A stretch of DNA of 10,494 nt from UBA1731 sp964567665 (lineage in GTDB: Bacteria; Verrucomicrobiota; Kiritimatiellia; RFP12; UBA1067): assembly GCA_964567665.1 (NCBI GenBank), contig CAZMNN010000058.1, forward strand, positions 1 through 10,494. Direction: 5' to 3'. Both the position numbers and the translations under genes were made by a program. Below the pieces are notes generated by a model. It was not told the DNA's origin. It made no database searches and saw only the letters and a program-made list of their open reading frames with translations. Shown piece after piece: positions 6,817-10,494 of this stretch (within the stretch, counting starts at the first letter, position 1; each line of letters begins with the position of its first letter).

Positions 6817-6834
6817 GGCGGCGGATGCGCCGCC
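6817..6834 (-). terminator. GC-rich hairpin after fucP, possible attenuator/weak terminator
   Basis: A perfect 7-base-pair stem, GGCGGCG / CGCCGCC, with a four-base loop CATC on the minus strand. It begins 15 bp after the fucP stop. Only a weak T stretch (GGTTTAT) follows, so it is not a textbook intrinsic terminator. It could slow or partly stop transcription, or protect the 3' end of the upstream mRNA. Confidence 0.45.
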
Positions 6835-6849
6835 CGCAGCAGACCGGAA

Positions 6850-8361
6850 TCATCTGCGCCCGCGCGTCCGGAAGATCATCGCGTACGCAAGCACAACCGC
6901 AAAGCATATCGCCGGAACGACAAAGCTTGCGCGGAGCGAGGTCTGGCAAAGCTTGAGGTTTGCGTCCCAGTCCGTCGAGAAGCCCGGCACGAGACTGCAC
7001 CACACCGACTGCGGATTGCCTATCACATCCGCCATCCACGGGGTGATGATGGCGCCGCCGAGAATGGCCATGATAAGCCCGGAGGCGCCGAGCTTCAGCG
7101 CCTTCTGGTCAAGTCCGCCGAGCGCAAGACCGTATATTGTCGGGAACATGAGCGACATGAATCCGCTCATCGCCACGAGGCAGATGATGTTCAGCGAGAA
7201 CGGGAGCGAAGCCACGGTGAAGACTGTGCGCGTAGGCAGGTACATCACGCCGGCGCATGTCAGAATCGCCCCCAGCGCAAATACCGCCATCATCTTCGCC
7301 GGCTCGATGTACTTCATGAGGAACGTCGCAATCCAGCGGCAGACGATGAAGAGGACGATGGCGACGGTGTAGTACTTCGCGCCGTCGGCGGGCGATACGC
7401 CCAGCTCCTTCTGGCAGTAGACGTTGAGCCATGTCCATGCGGCGATCTGAACCCCCACGTAGAAGAACTGCGCCACTACGCCCATCCAGTAGCGCGGCGT
7501 CCGGAGAAGCGTGGCGAGCATCGCCCGATAGTCGCGCTGGGCTATCACGTAGGCCACCGGACCGAGACAGCCACAAAGCACCCAGGCGATCTTGTTCATC
7601 CCCGGGAAGAGGAAATACAGCGCGGTGACGGGCGTAAAGGTGAAAAGCGTCGCCGCTCCCACGCGGCGCAGCGACTTCGCACAGCCCTCACCGGGCGAGG
7701 AGACGCGGTCGTCCTTCACAAAAAGGAAGAAAAGCCATATGAGGGCGGCGATGGCGCAGAGACCGACGTACGGGGCGCATACCCAAAAAAGCTCGTTGTG
7801 GACGATCTGCTCCCTCGTCACGGCGTCCATGAGCGCCCGCTCGTCCGCCGTGGCGGGGTTGAGGTGCGAAAGGATGAGCTGCTGCGCAAGGACTATGCCC
7901 ATCATCGATCCGACGGGATTGAACATCTGCGCGAAGTTGAGCCGCCTCACGGCCGTCTGCCCGTCGCCAAGCGAGATGACGTATGGATTGCACGTGGTCT
8001 CAAGCAGCGAACATCCCCCCGCGACGATGAATATCGCGATGAAGTAGATGTCGAACGACTGCGCGATGCAGGCGGGGATGTAGAGAAGCGCACCCGTGAT
8101 GTACACGAAAAGCCCGATCAGCACACCCTTGCGGTAGCTGAACTCCTCGGCAAGCACCGCCGCGAAGATCGCCAGCACTGCATACGCACCGTAGAACGCG
8201 ACCTGCACAAGCCCCGCCTTCGACTGATCCATCGTGAAGATGCGCTGGAACGCCGGCACAAGGTTGTCCGTCATGTTGTTGAGCAGCCCCCAGAGCGCAA
8301 AGCAGCTCACGAGCGCGGCGAAGATCGGCAGCGACTTTCGGGACACAAGCGGGTTCGTCAT
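6850..8361 (-). CDS. fucP: L-fucose permease, MFS FHS family, with central insertion
   Basis: A 503-residue inner-membrane sugar:proton symporter of the fucose-galactose-glucose:H+ symporter branch of the MFS. It matches E. coli FucP along both halves: ALWGLLNNMTDNLVPAFQ at 22-39, GLVQVAFYGAY at 50-60, CSLLETTCNPYV at 117-128, LNFAQMFNPVG at 141-151, and VVAQFFYVGVQIAAWTWL at 295-312. The two acidic residues needed for transport in E. coli, Asp46 and Glu135, correspond to Asp32 and Glu121. It is about 65 residues longer than E. coli FucP (438). Part of the excess is a hydrophobic insertion at about 230-278 between the two six-helix halves. The ATG at 8361 overlaps the patatin stop (ATGA) and has GAGG about 8 bases upstream. 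It is the natural importer for FucI encoded next. Confidence 0.93.
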   Translation of the reverse strand: MTNPLVSRKSLPIFAALVSCFALWGLLNNMTDNLVPAFQRIFTMDQSKAGLVQVAFYGAYAVLAIFAAVLAEEFSYRKGVLIGLFVYITGALLYIPACIAQSFDIYFIAIFIVAGGCSLLETTCNPYVISLGDGQTAVRRLNFAQMFNPVGSMMGIVLAQQLILSHLNPATADERALMDAVTREQIVHNELFWVCAPYVGLCAIAALIWLFFLFVKDDRVSSPGEGCAKSLRRVGAATLFTFTPVTALYFLFPGMNKIAWVLCGCLGPVAYVIAQRDYRAMLATLLRTPRYWMGVVAQFFYVGVQIAAWTWLNVYCQKELGVSPADGAKYYTVAIVLFIVCRWIATFLMKYIEPAKMMAVFALGAILTCAGVMYLPTRTVFTVASLPFSLNIICLVAMSGFMSLMFPTIYGLALGGLDQKALKLGASGLIMAILGGAIITPWMADVIGNPQSVWCSLVPGFSTDWDANLKLCQTSLRASFVVPAICFAVVLAYAMIFRTRGRR

Positions 8362-9179
8362 GGCATCAACCTCATTTTCAGTTCAGGTGTAAGCGACGCT
8401 ATCCAGCGTTCGGCGGCGATCTTCCCGCGAAGAATCGCCCGCGTCACGTGCTTCAGCCGCGCCGCGAAGATGTCGTGCAGGTCAGGCTGAAGCAGCACGT
8501 CGGGCGGACTCGACCGCAGGATGCGGTCGGTCCAGTTGTTCTCGACAATCCGGCACGTCTGGGTGAATATCGTCCAGAGGGACGGCATCCCTTCCGTCGC
8601 ACATTCCGGCGCGAGCGGCTGTCCGAGATTCACGTCCACGGCTATCACGTAGTCCGCCCCCATGTCCCGGCACACCTTCACGGGAAGCGGATTGTCAAGT
8701 CCGCCGTCGGCAAGCCAGCGCCCGTCGCGGGCGACCGGCTTGAAAAGCCCCTGCACCGCCATCGAGGCGAACACGCCGTCCACAAGGTCGCCGCTCGATA
8801 TGGGATACTCCTTGCCGTTCATCATGTCCATCGCGACGGCCGTGAACGGAATCCTGCAGTCTTCGAAGCGGATGTCGCCAAGCCGTTGGCGCAGCTCGGA
8901 CTTGATCCGGTTTCCGCGCAGATATCCGCCGCGCCACGGCAGCGAGAACTCGAAGAACATCCTGAACATCTTCCACCAGTTTATCCGGCGGAAGAAGTCC
9001 TCGAACGCGTCAAGCCTGTCGGCGGCGAGCGCGGCGCCGATTACGCTGCCGGACGACGAACCGGCGACGCACGAAATCTTGATCCCGTATTTCATCAGCG
9101 TGCGTATCACACCGAAGTGCGCCATGCCGCGAACGCCGCCGGAGCCTAACGCCAGGCCTATCTTGTGCTTTCCGGACAT
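8358..9179 (-). CDS. Patatin-like phospholipase, RssA/YchK type
   Basis: A 273-residue patatin-family serine hydrolase (Ser-Asp dyad) that hydrolyses acyl chains from lipids; the physiological substrate is unknown. All key elements are visible: the oxyanion loop GSGGVRG (12-18), nucleophile elbow GSSSG (40-44, Ser42), and the catalytic Asp158 in LADGGLDNPLP. IPFTAVAMDM (110-119) and ADYVIAVDVN (175-184) are typical of the RssA group. There is no signal peptide; it is probably cytoplasmic or membrane-associated. The ATG at 9179 is placed by homology, since the glycine-rich loop begins within 12 residues. Its ribosome binding site is poor, and the 18-bp gap to the DUF1080 stop contains a 5-bp hairpin (9184-9198), so translation probably depends on the gene upstream. 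Its stop overlaps the fucP start by 4 bases. Confidence 0.93.
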   Translation of the reverse strand: MSGKHKIGLALGSGGVRGMAHFGVIRTLMKYGIKISCVAGSSSGSVIGAALAADRLDAFEDFFRRINWWKMFRMFFEFSLPWRGGYLRGNRIKSELRQRLGDIRFEDCRIPFTAVAMDMMNGKEYPISSGDLVDGVFASMAVQGLFKPVARDGRWLADGGLDNPLPVKVCRDMGADYVIAVDVNLGQPLAPECATEGMPSLWTIFTQTCRIVENNWTDRILRSSPPDVLLQPDLHDIFAARLKHVTRAILRGKIAAERWIASLTPELKMRLMP

Positions 9180-9197
9180 CGGAACGCCGCCGAGGCG

Positions 9198-10385
9198 TCA
9201 CTTCTCCCAGCCGAGACGCAGCGCAATCGCGTTTATGCGTCTGCGCGTTCCGCACTTCTGCGTCACCACGCCGTTGCGGATGAGCGTATCGAGAGAGTCG
9301 CGCAGATGCAGAAGCGCACCCTTCAAGGCGTTCAGCTCCTGATCGGACATCTTGTCCAGAACTCCGTGGAACGCCTCTGCCGTCTCGCGCCACGCCTTGT
9401 CGTACTTGCCTTCACGGGCGTAGCCGATGACTTCGCCGAGCGCCTCCATGTTCTCGACCGTTGGCTTGACGGGCGTCTCGATCTTGGCGAAAAGCTTCGC
9501 GGCAGTCTCGCGCCGGAGCGCCATCACGGCGTTCTCGTCCGCACCGGGCCCGCCGTGCGTGAGGTTGGCATAGCGCGACGGAATCTCGCGAATCCAGATG
9601 TTGCGGAAGTGCACGGTGCAGCCGTGATCCTGAAGGAAGAACGGAAGCTTCGTCGCATGAGGGGCGAGCGGACGGCGGTTCCTGTGCGTCGTAAGGCCCT
9701 CCATCTCCCAGTGATCCTGCACCACAACGCCGTTGAACAGCACGGTGACGCTGCCAGGATGGATCATCTTGCGCCCCTCCCAGATCGGCTGATGGAAGAT
9801 TATGTCGTACGTCTGCCATTCGCCGGGCTTGCGGGCGGGGTTGACCATCGGCGGATTCTCCGCATAGACCGCCCCGGACTGACCGTCTGCGTAGTTCGGG
9901 TTCTTCATGTCCGCAGGATTCGTGCCATAGGATTCCAGAACCTGGATCTCGTAGTTTGACATGAGGAACACGCCGGAGTTGCCGTGCATCTGCGCACCGC
10001 TCTTGCCCGGCACGATTCCGATGTCTGCATCATGGCGGAACTCGATGTGAAGCTGGCAGTCGCCGAACGACTCTCTCGTCTTCACAACGCCGCCGTTCTT
10101 CCAGCCGGGAACGCAGTAGAAGTCGCCTTCTGTGCCGAGTTTCCATTTGGACGGCTTGCCGTCCTTGTCGCACCAGTTCTTCTCGAACGATTCTTTCGTT
10201 CCGTCGAAGAGAACCACCGCATCGCTTGGCGCCTTGCCCGGTTCGGCAGACACCTTGGCAGGGTTTGGACGAACCTTGTCATGCACAGACCATGCGTGTT
10301 TTGCGTCCGGCAGGTCGCCGTAGATCGCGGCGGAAACGGGAACGTACGCGGCGGCGAGCGCCGACAGAAAGATGATGTTTTTCAT
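9198..10385 (-). CDS. Secreted DUF1080 / 3-keto-disaccharide hydrolase family protein
   Basis: A 395-residue exported protein. Residues 1-20 (MKNIIFLSALAAAYVPVSAA) are a clear signal peptide with a cleavage site near VSA-A. The DUF1080 (3-keto-disaccharide hydrolase) jelly-roll domain spans about 55-270: VVLFDGTKESFEKNW near 57, DFYCVPGWKNGGVVKTRESFGD at 88-109, and HIEFRHDADIG at 113-123. Then come GNSGVFLMSNYEIQVLESYG (135-154), GEWQTYDIIF (188-197), VLFNGVVVQDHWEMEG (215-230) and PFFLQDHGCTVHFRNIWIREI (248-268). Family members are lectin-like lyases or hydrolases acting on 3-keto-glycosides outside the cytoplasm. Residues about 283-395 form a helical, charged C-terminal extension of unknown role. 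The ATG at 10385 is chosen because it begins the signal peptide. It has no Shine-Dalgarno and lies directly at the predicted transcription start. Confidence 0.92.
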   Translation of the reverse strand: MKNIIFLSALAAAYVPVSAAIYGDLPDAKHAWSVHDKVRPNPAKVSAEPGKAPSDAVVLFDGTKESFEKNWCDKDGKPSKWKLGTEGDFYCVPGWKNGGVVKTRESFGDCQLHIEFRHDADIGIVPGKSGAQMHGNSGVFLMSNYEIQVLESYGTNPADMKNPNYADGQSGAVYAENPPMVNPARKPGEWQTYDIIFHQPIWEGRKMIHPGSVTVLFNGVVVQDHWEMEGLTTHRNRRPLAPHATKLPFFLQDHGCTVHFRNIWIREIPSRYANLTHGGPGADENAVMALRRETAAKLFAKIETPVKPTVENMEALGEVIGYAREGKYDKAWRETAEAFHGVLDKMSDQELNALKGALLHLRDSLDTLIRNGVVTQKCGTRRRINAIALRLGWEK

Positions 10386-10392
10386 GTGTGCA

Positions 10393-10421
10393 ATTATACC
10401 AAAACCATTAGCCAAAGTCAT
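10393..10421 (-). promoter_or_regulatory. Promoter of the DUF1080-patatin-fucP unit, leaderless
   Basis: On the minus strand, ATGACT (10416-10421, four of six matches to TTGACA) is followed by a 17-base spacer and a perfect TATAAT (10393-10398). TG lies one base upstream (TGGTATAAT). Only seven bases separate the -10 box from the ATG at 10385, so transcription should begin at or next to the start codon and leave no room for a Shine-Dalgarno. Confidence 0.65.
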
Positions 10422-10432
10422 TGGCGCCTGTT

Positions 10433-10494
10433 TCACTCCTGCCACTTCGTGCCCAGCACGATCTGCACGAAATTGCTGACGTTCGTCATGTCAA
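10433..10494 (-). CDS. C-terminal fragment of an unidentified protein
   Basis: The last 19 complete codons of a gene entering from the right edge, ending DMTNVSNFVQIVLGTKWQE and a TGA at 10433-10435. No family can be named from so short a piece. It points the same way as the rest of the window and ends 47 bp before the DUF1080 start. That gap contains the promoter and no obvious terminator hairpin. Confidence 0.5.
   Translation of the reverse strand, partial: DMTNVSNFVQIVLGTKWQE

Overview
The window reads as a chromosomal segment of a GC-rich, Gram-negative-type bacterium. Every gene I can support lies on the minus strand, so transcription runs from high to low coordinates. The mix of L-fucose uptake and isomerisation, a secreted 3-keto-disaccharide hydrolase family (DUF1080) protein, GTP-type PEP carboxykinase and a lactonase-type beta-propeller fits the Planctomycetota/Verrucomicrobiota/Kiritimatiellota group. 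Kiritimatiellae-like is my best guess. This is inference from gene content only; there is no rRNA or other phylogenetic marker here. I see no mobile element, CRISPR array, tRNA or phage gene.

Layout in transcription order. A 19-residue C-terminal scrap of an unidentified gene sits at the right edge (10433-10494). Next comes a fucose module: a secreted DUF1080 protein (9198-10385) behind its own promoter and apparently leaderless; a RssA-like patatin phospholipase (8358-9179); and an FHS-family L-fucose permease FucP (6850-8361) whose start overlaps the patatin stop (ATGA). A GC-rich hairpin and an extended -10 promoter separate fucP from fucI, L-fucose isomerase (4966-6765). Housekeeping genes follow in the same direction with short gaps: tsaE (4517-4933, tRNA t6A synthesis) and ettA (2838-4442, ribosome-associated ABC-F ATPase). 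Then come an unrecognised membrane-anchored protein with a probable ATC start (2278-2817), a cytoplasmic-looking seven-bladed propeller of the lactonase family (1159-2238), and an orphan OppC/DppC-type ABC permease (279-1130). The N-terminus of pckG (1-162) has its own promoter and runs off the left edge.

How they work together (inference): FucP imports L-fucose and FucI converts it to L-fuculose. The DUF1080 enzyme may act outside the cytoplasm on a sugar derivative. Fuculokinase and fuculose-phosphate aldolase are not in the window. No stretch over 300 bases lacks a gene; the longest intergenic gap is 163-278, which holds the pckG promoter and leader.

The system is mostly ordinary metabolism. 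The points worth a second look are in expression signals: three TGN-TATAAT promoters (one leaderless), a non-canonical start behind a strong Shine-Dalgarno, a patatin gene translationally coupled to the fucose permease, and a FucP with a central insertion that appears to add two hydrophobic segments.
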